From an uncultured Methanomicrobiales archaeon (GTDB lineage Archaea; Halobacteriota; Methanomicrobia; Methanomicrobiales; Methanospirillaceae), in NCBI GenBank assembly GCA_903926075.1, contig CAIYHQ010000034.1, forward strand, positions 1 to 64,000: a stretch of DNA of 64,000 bases. The letters run 5' to 3'. Each line of letters starts with the position of its first letter. Position 1 is the stretch's first letter. Positions 48,879-57,973 of this stretch are shown here, piece after piece. The position numbers and the translations under genes are program-made. The notes below the pieces were generated by a model that made no database searches, was not told the origin of the DNA, and saw only the letters and a program-made list of their open reading frames with translations.

Positions 48879-51800
48879 TTATTTTAATTTGAATTTCCCG
48901 ACCATCTCGCGCAATTTAACTGCCATTTCACGAATTTCAGTTGCAGCGCTTGCAACCTCCTCAGTGGATGCACTTGACTCTTCAGCAAGTGCAGCAAGGT
49001 CCGACATATTTTTCTCGCTCGTGAGTATAAGATTATTGACTTTTTCAATACTAATTGTGACATTATTCGTGGCTTTAGCCTGGTCACCCGTAGTTTCTGA
49101 GATATCAGCAATATTTTTGTTCGAGACTTCCAGGTCCTTCATTATCAGGTTGATTGAGGATATAGTACTATTGACCATCTCGATTCCGGATATTATCTCA
49201 TTATACGCCTGCTTCATTGATGCAGCAGTTTTTTCACTTTCATCCGTGATCCCCTGTATTACACCCTCAATATTTCTTGTTGCTTCTTTTGCTTCTCCAG
49301 CAAGGGACCTTACTTCACCGGCAACAACTGCAAAACCCCTCCCATGTTCTCCTGCACGAGCCGCTTCGATTGCCGCATTTAGTGCAAGAAGATTGGTCTG
49401 ATTTGCAATATCTGTGATAAGTTTCACAATATTGCCTATCTCCTGAGTCTTTTTGTTAAGCAGGGTTATCTCATCTACTGCTTTTCTAGAGATCTCCTCT
49501 ACAACTTTCATCTTAGCACCGGCTTCATTTCCTCTCTTTGAGGCATCATTTCCGGCATTGACTACATTGACCGATAGTTCCCTGACTTCATGCGTAGTGC
49601 TTGCAATCTCTTCAATGGACGCAGAGAGGTCTGAAACCTCCTTCATGACTGTTTCGAGCTGATCCTTCTGGACCCTTACATCACTCGATGTTCCCTGTGC
49701 AGTGGATGCCACAGACTGGGATGCTTTTGCAAGTTCTTCACTACCTTTTCCGATTTCAATTATTCCTCGTTCAACAGATTCTGCCTGACTCAAAATTTGT
49801 TGCAGGATATCTTTTAATTCCCTAATAGTTGCATTATTGTCCTGCTTTACTTTCAGTAGGGGATCTCCATCGTAAGTAACAGCTGGGTTAGTAAGGTCAC
49901 CTGCAGCAATTGACGCTAGACTTTCTGCGAGTTCGTTTATGCTTTTATTCAAATTCTCTTCTTGTTTGCGGGAGGCAGTTACATCATTATAAACGGTAAG
50001 AACCTTTGTAAGGGCGCCTTGTTGATCGAAGAGTGGAATATTATATTGTTCAACACTCAACTCACCATTGGGAAACTGGATAACCGCTTCACCATATGTC
50101 CTTACCTTTTTCTGTATTGCTTCTCTAATTCCTTCACCGCTTTCTTTTTTATAATTAATGCTCTGAATTGTGAGATTGTTGGCCCCGCTCTCGGTGAAAC
50201 CTGTGACTTTTATAAATTCGTCATTAAACTGGAGGACTCGTCCATCATAGGACCAGATAAGAATAGGCATAGGATTCTCTTTTATAATGGATTCAGTCTC
50301 TTTCTGGAGAACCACCACCTCTTTTATCCTCTTTTTAAATTCTGTCATGTCAAGCCAGATATAATAGGCATTTTCGACATCACCATTTTCATCAAGTATT
50401 GGAATAGAATAAAGGGTTAAGAAAGCTTTTTCACCATTCTTAAAAGTAACAATTGTCTCAGTTGTCGTCCTTTTTTTTGTTTTAAAACAGTTAAATAATT
50501 CATCTCCCGATTGAATTTTAATATCGTACGAAGATAACGGCCTCCGCATCAGTTCCTCTTTTTTTCCTTTCCAGAGGAGTTCATATTGGGGGTTGATATC
50601 GATAATAGATTTATCTTTTCCAATAATCCCGATTGCAAGTGGGTTTTCCTGAATGAATATTTCAGCTCTTTTCTGGAGAGACGAAATATCTTTTATCTTT
50701 TGAAGTATCTCCCGGTCTTTCGCTTTTTTTTCTGTTATATCATTATAGACTGACATGATATTCACTATCATGCCATCCTTATCCAGGAGTGGAATAGTAT
50801 GTTGCTCAAGATTATGGACTCCGGTTGGAAATTCGACGATAATTTCACCAGTTACTCCGGTCCGTGTCGTAATTGCTTCTCTTAGCATATGTCCTTTTTT
50901 GTCAAGTATTTTGAACTCTTTTGCACTCATTGTCAGGATTTGTTTTTCTTTATACCCGGAAAGGTTGATGAAAGCATAGTTCGCTAGCTGGATTTTTAGA
51001 TCAGTGTCCATAAGAAGAATTGGAAGTGGATTTTGTTGTACCATCGTCAATGTATGCTGTTGCAAACGTTCAATCTCTTCCATTTGAGTGTGTATTGATG
51101 ATTCTGCATTCTTTCTCATGGTGATATCACGGACAACTGTGAGAATGAATGCTCCATTCAATAATTCAATTGGTGAAAGGCTGACTTCGCTATAGAAAAC
51201 TTCATTATTTAACCGAATAAACTCAAAATCAAAACTTTCGGGTCTGCCTGGTTTTACAGAATTTATCCTATTAATTAGGTAACTCTTATTATCTTTTTCT
51301 TTTGAAGGAATATGAGGTATAAATTCGGTAAGTTCCCTCCCTATCAATTCAGTTTTATTAGCGAGACCAAACAGTTTTACCGTTTTTTCATTACATTCGT
51401 CAATACAAGTGCCTGAAAGGAGGATTATTGCGTCATTAGAGCCCTCAAATATTAGCCTGAATTTTTTCTCTTCATCAATTAGCAGCGCCTCATCACGTTT
51501 TTGTGTCTTTCTAATCTGAAATTCCCGGGTCTCACGCTCAACTGCAGGAATAAGCCTTGAATATTTCCCCTTTAGAATAAAATCGTGAGCACCAGCCTTC
51601 ATTACTTCGACTGCGGTCTCCTCACCAATGACTCCTGATATAATGATAAAAGGGATATCCAGGCCTAGCTCCTGAACCGTTTTTAAAGCATTAAGCCCTC
51701 CATAATTTGGAATAGAATAGTCTGAAATAATAATATCCCAGTCATTTTCAGATAGTTTCTTCCGGAGGTCCCTGTCAGTTTCAACCTGGACTGCAGTTAT

Positions 51801-51890
51801 CCGGTACCCACTTTTTTCGAGTTCGTACTGTATTAGAAGTGCATCGTCGGGAGAATCCTCAACAATCAGTACTTTTAGTTCAGAATCCAT
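48879..51890 (-). CDS. Soluble methyl-accepting-chemotaxis-type protein with receiver and PAS domains
   Basis: The 1003-residue protein carries a receiver (1-125; D57 in ISDYSIPNYGG), four PAS-like domains (about 145-265, 285-390, 400-510, 530-640; several with NPLPILLMD or NPMPILIWS openings), a short HAMP-like link, and a C-terminal MCP signalling helix pair. The MCP tip is canonical: ANQTNLLALNAAIEAARAGE and GRGFAVVAGEVRSLA. There are no membrane segments, so it is cytoplasmic. No cheA, cheW or other chemotaxis genes lie in the window. The receiver lets a histidine kinase feed into a chemoreceptor array, an unusual arrangement. Confidence 0.88.
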   Translation of the reverse strand: MDSELKVLIVEDSPDDALLIQYELEKSGYRITAVQVETDRDLRKKLSENDWDIIISDYSIPNYGGLNALKTVQELGLDIPFIIISGVIGEETAVEVMKAGAHDFILKGKYSRLIPAVERETREFQIRKTQKRDEALLIDEEKKFRLIFEGSNDAIILLSGTCIDECNEKTVKLFGLANKTELIGRELTEFIPHIPSKEKDNKSYLINRINSVKPGRPESFDFEFIRLNNEVFYSEVSLSPIELLNGAFILTVVRDITMRKNAESSIHTQMEEIERLQQHTLTMVQQNPLPILLMDTDLKIQLANYAFINLSGYKEKQILTMSAKEFKILDKKGHMLREAITTRTGVTGEIIVEFPTGVHNLEQHTIPLLDKDGMIVNIMSVYNDITEKKAKDREILQKIKDISSLQKRAEIFIQENPLAIGIIGKDKSIIDINPQYELLWKGKKEELMRRPLSSYDIKIQSGDELFNCFKTKKRTTTETIVTFKNGEKAFLTLYSIPILDENGDVENAYYIWLDMTEFKKRIKEVVVLQKETESIIKENPMPILIWSYDGRVLQFNDEFIKVTGFTESGANNLTIQSINYKKESGEGIREAIQKKVRTYGEAVIQFPNGELSVEQYNIPLFDQQGALTKVLTVYNDVTASRKQEENLNKSINELAESLASIAAGDLTNPAVTYDGDPLLKVKQDNNATIRELKDILQQILSQAESVERGIIEIGKGSEELAKASQSVASTAQGTSSDVRVQKDQLETVMKEVSDLSASIEEIASTTHEVRELSVNVVNAGNDASKRGNEAGAKMKVVEEISRKAVDEITLLNKKTQEIGNIVKLITDIANQTNLLALNAAIEAARAGEHGRGFAVVAGEVRSLAGEAKEATRNIEGVIQGITDESEKTAASMKQAYNEIISGIEMVNSTISSINLIMKDLEVSNKNIADISETTGDQAKATNNVTISIEKVNNLILTSEKNMSDLAALAEESSASTEEVASAATEIREMAVKLREMVGKFKLK

Positions 51891-51974
51891 CTCTTCACCT
51901 ATAGCGAATAAATAATATTCTCTATTTACCTCCTGTAGTTATCAGGGTTTTGATACAAGAGGTAAATGAAGGAA

Positions 51975-53099
51975 CTACTCACCAAGCGTGAATGAAAAAC
52001 AGGCACCTCTACCGGGCTCACTTTCAGCTTTTATTGTGCCTCCAAACCTTGTAATTATTCGCTTTACGGTAGCTAGGCCAATTCCGGTTCCAGGGAATTC
52101 TGTTTCAGTATGGTACCTCTTGAAAGGGACATAAAGTTGTTCAGCATTGCTCGCCTTAAACCCTGCACCATTGTCCCTGATAAAAAAAATCTTTTTCTTT
52201 CCGTCGTTCAGTATTGTTCCAAATTCAATTTCTGCATTTTGCGTTTTTTTTGTATATTTCCATGCATTATCCAGGAGGTTTTGAAACAATATTGCGAGAA
52301 GTGCCCTGTCACCTCTGCCAAAAACACCCTCGGCAACTTTGCATTTCACTACCCTGTCCTGTTCATGATTTTTCAGGTCATCAAGAATTCCCTTGACCAT
52401 TTTAGTGAGGTTTACCTCTTCAACAGTAATCTCTAACCGATTTACACGGGATAACCTAAGGAGGTCCTCGATTAATTCCTGCATTCTTGCTGATGATGAA
52501 AGAATCCTCTCTACATACTCTGTCGCCCTGGTGCTCATTTCAGCACTACACTTCTCAAGAAGCATCCTTCCAAAACCTTCGATTATCCGCAGAGGGGCAC
52601 GAAGGTCATGAGAAACTGAATAGCAGAATGCCTCAAGTTCCTTATTAGTCTCTTCAAGCTTTGTCCCCTGCTCCTCGAGGAGACGAAGAATTGAGTTTTT
52701 TTCGGTAATTTCAATAGCAGATCTAGATATGCAGGATTTCCCCCCATTCTGGTCTGCTGAAGTAACATTTTTGATTATTGACCCTAGTTTTTCTTTCTCG
52801 TTTGAAAGTAGATAATCAAATACGCCGGCACGGAAGTATTCAAGTATTTTTTTAGAATCATCAGTACCTGAGAATATAATTGAGGGATATGCCTGAATAA
52901 AAGCCTTTAATCCAATGTTAGGCACTGACGGACAGATACGGGCATCGAGTAGACACCAATCAGGTTTAATTTCAAAATTATTGTTATTAATGGAATCAAA
53001 TTGAATGATGTTAATATAACCTGTATTTGTGAGTAATACCTTCAGGTCTTTAAGTACACTTTCATCATTCGTAAAAATAGCAATGACAGGTTCTCGCAT
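51975..53099 (-). CDS. Sensor histidine kinase with degenerate receiver
   Basis: The N-terminal 115 residues look like a receiver fold with a candidate D52 (LLDARI), but the usual acidic pair is altered (NDES) and the conserved Lys-Pro is lost. A coiled linker leads to HisKA with H164 in SVSHDLRAPLRIIEGF and an HATPase with NLLDNAWKYTKK, DNGAGF and GTGIGLATVKRII. This kinase class resembles phytochrome-type and cyanobacterial kinases. It sits 84 bases upstream of the receiver-MCP gene on the same strand, making that receiver a likely target. Length 374 residues, soluble. Confidence 0.87.
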   Translation of the reverse strand: MREPVIAIFTNDESVLKDLKVLLTNTGYINIIQFDSINNNNFEIKPDWCLLDARICPSVPNIGLKAFIQAYPSIIFSGTDDSKKILEYFRAGVFDYLLSNEKEKLGSIIKNVTSADQNGGKSCISRSAIEITEKNSILRLLEEQGTKLEETNKELEAFCYSVSHDLRAPLRIIEGFGRMLLEKCSAEMSTRATEYVERILSSSARMQELIEDLLRLSRVNRLEITVEEVNLTKMVKGILDDLKNHEQDRVVKCKVAEGVFGRGDRALLAILFQNLLDNAWKYTKKTQNAEIEFGTILNDGKKKIFFIRDNGAGFKASNAEQLYVPFKRYHTETEFPGTGIGLATVKRIITRFGGTIKAESEPGRGACFSFTLGE

Positions 53100-53187
53100 T
53101 ATCTCTTCTCGGTAAAAGAACTGTTATTATCTCTTTTGCAACTGACTGTTAAAAAAGTTTCCAAAGCTGAAACCTAAAGGAAGCATT

Positions 53188-54429
53188 ATGAGTTTTTGGT
53201 TGAATAATAATTATATAATGAAAATATCTCTTATTCTCGCCTTCCTCCTAATAATTGGACTTTTGTTTTCTGGTTGTACAAAACAACAGAGTGAGCCAGT
53301 TCAATTGAATAATAGTGTACAAGTGAATGTTTTAAATCAGTCAACACAATTCAAATCCGATAATGTGAGTTCAATTCTTAAAATGAGCCCAGAGGCGGCA
53401 GTCCTTTATAAAAATGGAAAAGAATATTCAAGTAAGGGTAATTATCGAAAGGCAATTAATGAGTATGAGATAGCTCTCGATATCGATCCATCCAATCCAG
53501 TTCTATTCTATGAATCCGGGCGTTCTTATGAATCGCTAAAACAGTACGATATGGCGCTTGAACTTTATAATCAGGGATTAAAATTTTCACAGGATAATCC
53601 AGATTTATGGGAAAGAAAGGGAATTGTACTTGAAGCGCTTAATTTATCGGGTTATGTGGATGCTTACAAAAAAGCGGTTTCAATAAATAAATCTATGACT
53701 TACTCGTGGTTCAGGATTGGCATTTTTGAAATGGATGGAAAGGACTATCGGAATGCATCAGCTGCATTTGGAATTGTTATAATGAATGAACCTGAAAATG
53801 CACAAGGATATCTCGAGAAGGGGCTCGCTACCCTGGAACTTGGAGATGTCAATGAGTCCGTTGCAATTCTCAAAAAAGCAGTATCATTAAAGCCAAATGA
53901 CCCATTGTATTTGAAAAATTTCGGTCGTTCACTATTACTTGAAGGAAATCTGGCGGAAGCACTGAAAAATTATGACCTTGCCCTGAAATATGTGACTTCC
54001 AAAGAAGAAGAGGGAGAGGTTCTTTATTTGAAAAGCATTGCTTTGGATATGACGGGAGATAAAGAGGGAGCCTATGCATCAATTGTGAATGCAACCACAC
54101 TTAATAGTTCTGATTTAAATTCATGGTATGAAAGAGCTGAACTTGCATCCATAACTGGGAGAAAGAATGATGCCATACTATCATATAACGAGGTTTCAAA
54201 AATTTCACCCCAGGACCCGAAATCTTGGTACCGACGTGGTGTCCTCCTCCAGGATGTTGGAGATTATACTGGTGCAATTCAGGCATTTGATAATGTTATA
54301 TCAATAGACCCCTCAATTGGAAAAGCCTGGTATAGGAAAGGAATGATTTTAAACAGTCTTGGCAAATATGATGAAGCGAGAGTGTGTTTTGACAGGTCAC
54401 AATCATCAAAAAATCAGGAGGAATTATAA
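53188..54429 (+). CDS. TPR-repeat lipoprotein
   Basis: The 413-residue protein has a lipoprotein signal with lipobox LLFSGC (C about residue 30), a low-complexity linker and about nine to ten TPR units across the rest (for example YDMALELYNQGLKFSQDNPDLW and YTGAIQAFDNVISIDPS). It should be tethered outside the membrane and serve as a protein-interaction scaffold. ATG 53188 is supported by AAAGGAAG upstream; the ATG at 53218 (MKISLIL) is an alternative. Its stop overlaps the start of the next lipoprotein gene by one base, so the two are co-expressed. Confidence 0.82.
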   Translation: MSFWLNNNYIMKISLILAFLLIIGLLFSGCTKQQSEPVQLNNSVQVNVLNQSTQFKSDNVSSILKMSPEAAVLYKNGKEYSSKGNYRKAINEYEIALDIDPSNPVLFYESGRSYESLKQYDMALELYNQGLKFSQDNPDLWERKGIVLEALNLSGYVDAYKKAVSINKSMTYSWFRIGIFEMDGKDYRNASAAFGIVIMNEPENAQGYLEKGLATLELGDVNESVAILKKAVSLKPNDPLYLKNFGRSLLLEGNLAEALKNYDLALKYVTSKEEEGEVLYLKSIALDMTGDKEGAYASIVNATTLNSSDLNSWYERAELASITGRKNDAILSYNEVSKISPQDPKSWYRRGVLLQDVGDYTGAIQAFDNVISIDPSIGKAWYRKGMILNSLGKYDEARVCFDRSQSSKNQEEL

Positions 54430-55034
54430 TGGCAATTAGAACGAAATTTTGTCTCACTTCACTTCTGGGTCTATTTATAGTTATTGCAGTACTAAGTTCA
54501 GGGTGTTCAAATCAGCAAAGGACGAGTGGGCCTGCTACCCTGAACTCTTCGGCTGGCACTACCGGCTGGCCGGAGTATAGTGTTGATATAATAGGCCTTA
54601 AATTCAAATATCCAAGCAATTGGACATTCAGCCCGAATATTAATGCGACAAATCAACTTTTATCGTCAAAAGTATCGGTAACGTTAGCATATATTAGGCC
54701 CCCTTGTGTCGAATGTGATGCTGTTGTTTATGTAAGCACAGACAAACTTCCCTTGGGAATGACAAATGAGCAGTACTATAATGAAAGAAAAAATTACGTC
54801 AAGAAATACTGGAATAATCAGGTAGAAGACCTTCCGGTTTCCACTAGTGGAAATAATGAATTTACCGGAATTTCATATAATTATACAATAAAAGGGAACA
54901 CTACACCTCATAATGCGCGTGAATATATGTATGTAAAAAATGGGACGGCCGTGAGAATTGTGTATGCTGCAGGGATTGATGTATTTAACACATATGAAAG
55001 TGCGTTTAATTCAATTCTTTCAACATTTTCTTAG
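54429..55034 (+). CDS. Small lipoprotein, PsbP/DUF1795-like
   Basis: The 201-residue protein has a lipobox signal (VLSSGC), a linker and a domain (about 50-200) with IGLKFKYPSNWTFSP and a C-terminal helix FNTYESAFNSILSTF, the pattern of PsbP-like lipoproteins. Ten or so NxS/T motifs suggest glycosylation. A CVEC pair is present near residue 95. It is translated from TAATG overlap with the TPR lipoprotein gene, so they probably act together at the outer face of the membrane. Ligand unknown. Confidence 0.72.
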   Translation: MAIRTKFCLTSLLGLFIVIAVLSSGCSNQQRTSGPATLNSSAGTTGWPEYSVDIIGLKFKYPSNWTFSPNINATNQLLSSKVSVTLAYIRPPCVECDAVVYVSTDKLPLGMTNEQYYNERKNYVKKYWNNQVEDLPVSTSGNNEFTGISYNYTIKGNTTPHNAREYMYVKNGTAVRIVYAAGIDVFNTYESAFNSILSTFS

Positions 55035-55060
55035 ATTTTTTTTATTTTTTTGTTGTAAAG
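55035..55060 (+). terminator. T-rich terminator after the lipoprotein operon
   Basis: Two T-runs directly follow the stop codon of the lipoprotein gene. They fit an archaeal oligo-T terminator and separate this operon from glnA. Confidence 0.5.
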
Positions 55061-55086
55061 TGTTGATTTATTGATCCACTTATAGT

Positions 55087-55104
55087 TAACTATTTATATA
55101 GTAA
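55087..55104 (+). promoter_or_regulatory. glnA promoter: TATA box within a palindrome
   Basis: TTTATATA (55093-55100) is a strong TATA box. It lies inside the perfect inverted repeat ACTAT-TTAT-ATAGT (55089-55102), which could be an operator where a repressor would block TBP. The box is only about 22-30 bases before the ATG at 55123, so the mRNA is predicted to be leaderless or to have only a few leader bases. I see no match to the NrpR operator (GGAA-N6-TTCC) known from Methanococcus. Confidence 0.5.
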
Positions 55105-55122
55105 TAGAGAAGATCTTTTCCT

Positions 55123-56451
55123 ATGACACAAAATGTGGTCAAGCAGATACTTGAAAAAATTGATGCGGATCTTGTTAAATTCGTCCGTCTTCAGTTTACA
55201 GATATTCAGGGTCAGCCAAAAAATGTCGCAATTCCGGTTGGACAGGTTGAAAAGGCATTGACAGAGGGAATATGGTTTGATGGATCATCAATTGAGGGGT
55301 TTGCACGAATTGAAGAGTCAGACATGATACTAAAACCAGACCCATCCACATATGCAATTTTACCATGGAGACCACAAGAATGTCGCGTTGCACGGTTTAT
55401 CTGTGACGTTTATACTTATGGAGGTCTCCCTTTTGACGGCGATCCCAGGTACATACTCAAGAAAAATCTTATCGAAGCAAAGAAAATGGGATTTGAATTT
55501 AACACAGGTCCTGAACTTGAATTTTTCCTGTTCGATCTCATAAATAACGGACCTTCAACGGCATTTGTGGACAGGGGTGGATATTTCGACCTTGCACCCA
55601 TAGATCTTGCTGAGGATGTGAGACGCGATATCGTTATAGCACTTACTGATATGGGATTCGAAATTGAAGCCTCGCATCATGAAGTTGCAGAGAGTCAGCA
55701 TGAAATAGACTTTAAATATGCTAATGCAATGGACTGTGCTGATAAAGTTATTACTTTTAAATTTGCAACAAAAAGTATAGCCCAGAAAGTGGGACTTCAT
55801 GCAACCTTCATGGCAAAGCCGATAGCTGGAATTAATGGAAGTGGGATGCATACCCATCAGTCACTTGCAAGGGACGGAAAGAACATCTTCTTTGATGCCA
55901 AAGGTGAACGTCAGTTGTCAGACACCTGCTATTATTATATCGGCGGCCTCCTGAAACATGCAAAAGCCATAACTAGGATAGCAAATCCAACAATCAATTC
56001 CTATAAGAGGCTTGTCCCAGGGTACGAAGCTCCTGTTTATATTGCATGGAGTGTGACAAACCGCTCAGCTTTAATTCGTGTCCCAGCTGCCCGTGGAAAC
56101 AGTACGCGTATTGAATTTAGAAGTCCTGACCCCATGTGCAATCCCTATCTGACTTTTGCAGCAATGCTCGCTGCAGGTCTGGATGGTATCAAGAATAAAA
56201 TCATGCCACCTGAACCCACAGACCAGAATATATATCACATGTCTGCAAAAGAGAGAAGAAGACGAAAAATTGAGATGCTCCCAGGAAGTCTTGCTGAAGC
56301 AAATGCCGCACTGTTAAGGGATGATATAATTTGTGAGGCTTTAGGTCCACATATAATTGAAAACCTTGAGAGGATTACACAGATAGAAACTGATTCATAC
56401 AGGTTAACCGTCCATCCATGGGAACTTGAGCGGTACCTGGCAACCTACTAA
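55123..56451 (+). CDS. glnA: Glutamine synthetase, type I
   Basis: The enzyme makes glutamine from glutamate, ammonia and ATP, the main ammonia-assimilation step. Conserved regions are WFDGSSIEGF, the metal site GPELEFFLFD, EVAESQHEIDF, NGSGMHTHQSL, the PTINSYKRLVPGYEAPVYIAWS segment (seen as NSYKRLVPGYEAP) and RIEFRSPDPMCNPY. At 442 residues it is a GSI-alpha form; the adenylylation Tyr region of GSI-beta is absent. Leaderless transcription is predicted (see promoter entry). Together with the glutamate-synthase-like gene at the window start it may complete ammonia assimilation. Confidence 0.96.
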   Translation: MTQNVVKQILEKIDADLVKFVRLQFTDIQGQPKNVAIPVGQVEKALTEGIWFDGSSIEGFARIEESDMILKPDPSTYAILPWRPQECRVARFICDVYTYGGLPFDGDPRYILKKNLIEAKKMGFEFNTGPELEFFLFDLINNGPSTAFVDRGGYFDLAPIDLAEDVRRDIVIALTDMGFEIEASHHEVAESQHEIDFKYANAMDCADKVITFKFATKSIAQKVGLHATFMAKPIAGINGSGMHTHQSLARDGKNIFFDAKGERQLSDTCYYYIGGLLKHAKAITRIANPTINSYKRLVPGYEAPVYIAWSVTNRSALIRVPAARGNSTRIEFRSPDPMCNPYLTFAAMLAAGLDGIKNKIMPPEPTDQNIYHMSAKERRRRKIEMLPGSLAEANAALLRDDIICEALGPHIIENLERITQIETDSYRLTVHPWELERYLATY

Positions 56452-56475
56452 TTTTTTTTCTTTCAAATCCTTAAA
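56452..56475 (+). terminator. T-rich terminator after glnA
   Basis: A run of eight T residues (about 56453-56460) begins right after the glnA stop, followed by CTTTC. It fits an oligo-T terminator; the next gene has its own promoter region over 100 bases on. Confidence 0.5.
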
Positions 56476-56593
56476 AAGTATAATCTAGTATTTTAAACTC
56501 GTGTGATAAAATTAAAAAACAGATAATTTTAATTTTTATAAAGACATTCACATTATAGAAACTTAAACAAGCAGGTCAACTATAGGAACAAAA

Positions 56594-57970
56594 ATGATAT
56601 CAGTACTCTTTATTGATGATGAACTTGCTCTTCTTGCGCTTGCTAAGCGTTACCTTGAGAGTGACCATGATATCACCTGTACAACACTGTCAGATCCGCT
56701 TATAGCTTTGAATCACATTGAAAACGGTGAATTCGATGCAATAATCTCTGATTATGACATGCCGGTTCTTGACGGTATTCATATCCTAAAAAAACTCAGA
56801 AGCGAAGATTCAAAAATCCCTTACATAATATTTACGGGTAAGGGGCGCGAAGAAGTTGCAATGGAAGCACTCAACCTCGGAGCTTCATTCTACCTGCAGA
56901 AAGGAAGTGAACCAGCAACTCAGTTTGCAGAGTTGAGAAATATGATTCTGCAGTCAGTAAACAGGATGAGAGCTGAAGTCGCAGAAAAGAAATCATATAC
57001 TCTGTTAAATACGATTTTATCCAGTCTTGACGAAACTGTAATTATTGTTAACCCTATTACAAAAAAGATTGAGGATTGTAATTCAACAACAGAAAGCATG
57101 TTTGGTTATCTTCATGCTGGCATCATAGGAAATGAGATTTCAATACTACATACCGATATTGATAATTTTCATAAATTTGAGATGATGACTGAGTCAGCCT
57201 TGTTAAAATCAGACTTTTTTCAGACTGAGTTTAGTATGAGAAGAAAAAACGGTGAGATCTTTCCCACTGAACACTTTGTAAGGCCAATCGAGCAGGAAAA
57301 AGGAGGATATTCACTTATTGTCAGTATTATCCGCGATATCAGTGAGCGGAAAAAAGCTCTTGAAGCGAGATTCTTCCTTGCATCAATTGTGGAGTCATCA
57401 AGCGATGCAATTATTGGGCAAAATAGTGATGGCGGTATTTACAGTTGGAATTACGCTGCTGAACGGCTCTATGGATATAAGGCCGAGGAGGTAATCGGGC
57501 AGCCCATTGATTTTCTTCTGCCCCCTGAATTTCAGGATGAATTCCATGAGATATACTCCCGTGTCATGCAGGGCGAAAGGATCGAGTCCTTTGAAACTGT
57601 AAGACTAACAAAAAATGGGATGAAAATTCCAATTCTTCTGACAATCTCCCCTATATTTGATTCAAACAATAATATTATCGGATCTTCATCAATAAGCCAT
57701 GATATAACTGAGCAATACAAAGTTGAGGACCTGAAACAGCGTGCATTTGACCAGATTAACAAGAATTACGAGCAGTTAGCTATTCTAAACGACCAGATTA
57801 GAAACCCTCTTGCAGTCATTGTTGCGATAGCCGATATTTATGGTGGAGATGTGGGTGAAAAAATAATATATCAGGCTCGGGAAATTGACAGCATCATTCA
57901 TAAACTTGATGAAGGCTGGTGCGAATCAGAGAAGGTCCGTTCATTTCTGAATAAACATTATAATAGTTAG
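56594..57970 (+). CDS. Receiver-PAS-PAS protein with degenerate kinase dimerisation helix
   Basis: The receiver (1-125) has IDDE, D53 in SDYDMPVLDG and FTGKGREEV. Two PAS domains follow (about 135-255 and 258-380; NSTTESMFGY and WNYAAERLYGYKAEEVIG). Near the C-terminus the segment LAILNDQIRNPLAVIVAIADI lies where a HisKA H-box would be; H is Asp or Gln here and no HATPase follows. It therefore cannot autophosphorylate. It is probably a stand-alone sensory module that binds another kinase. It precedes the radical SAM gene by three bases, suggesting an operon. Confidence 0.8.
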   Translation: MISVLFIDDELALLALAKRYLESDHDITCTTLSDPLIALNHIENGEFDAIISDYDMPVLDGIHILKKLRSEDSKIPYIIFTGKGREEVAMEALNLGASFYLQKGSEPATQFAELRNMILQSVNRMRAEVAEKKSYTLLNTILSSLDETVIIVNPITKKIEDCNSTTESMFGYLHAGIIGNEISILHTDIDNFHKFEMMTESALLKSDFFQTEFSMRRKNGEIFPTEHFVRPIEQEKGGYSLIVSIIRDISERKKALEARFFLASIVESSSDAIIGQNSDGGIYSWNYAAERLYGYKAEEVIGQPIDFLLPPEFQDEFHEIYSRVMQGERIESFETVRLTKNGMKIPILLTISPIFDSNNNIIGSSSISHDITEQYKVEDLKQRAFDQINKNYEQLAILNDQIRNPLAVIVAIADIYGGDVGEKIIYQAREIDSIIHKLDEGWCESEKVRSFLNKHYNS

Positions 57971-57973
57971 AAA

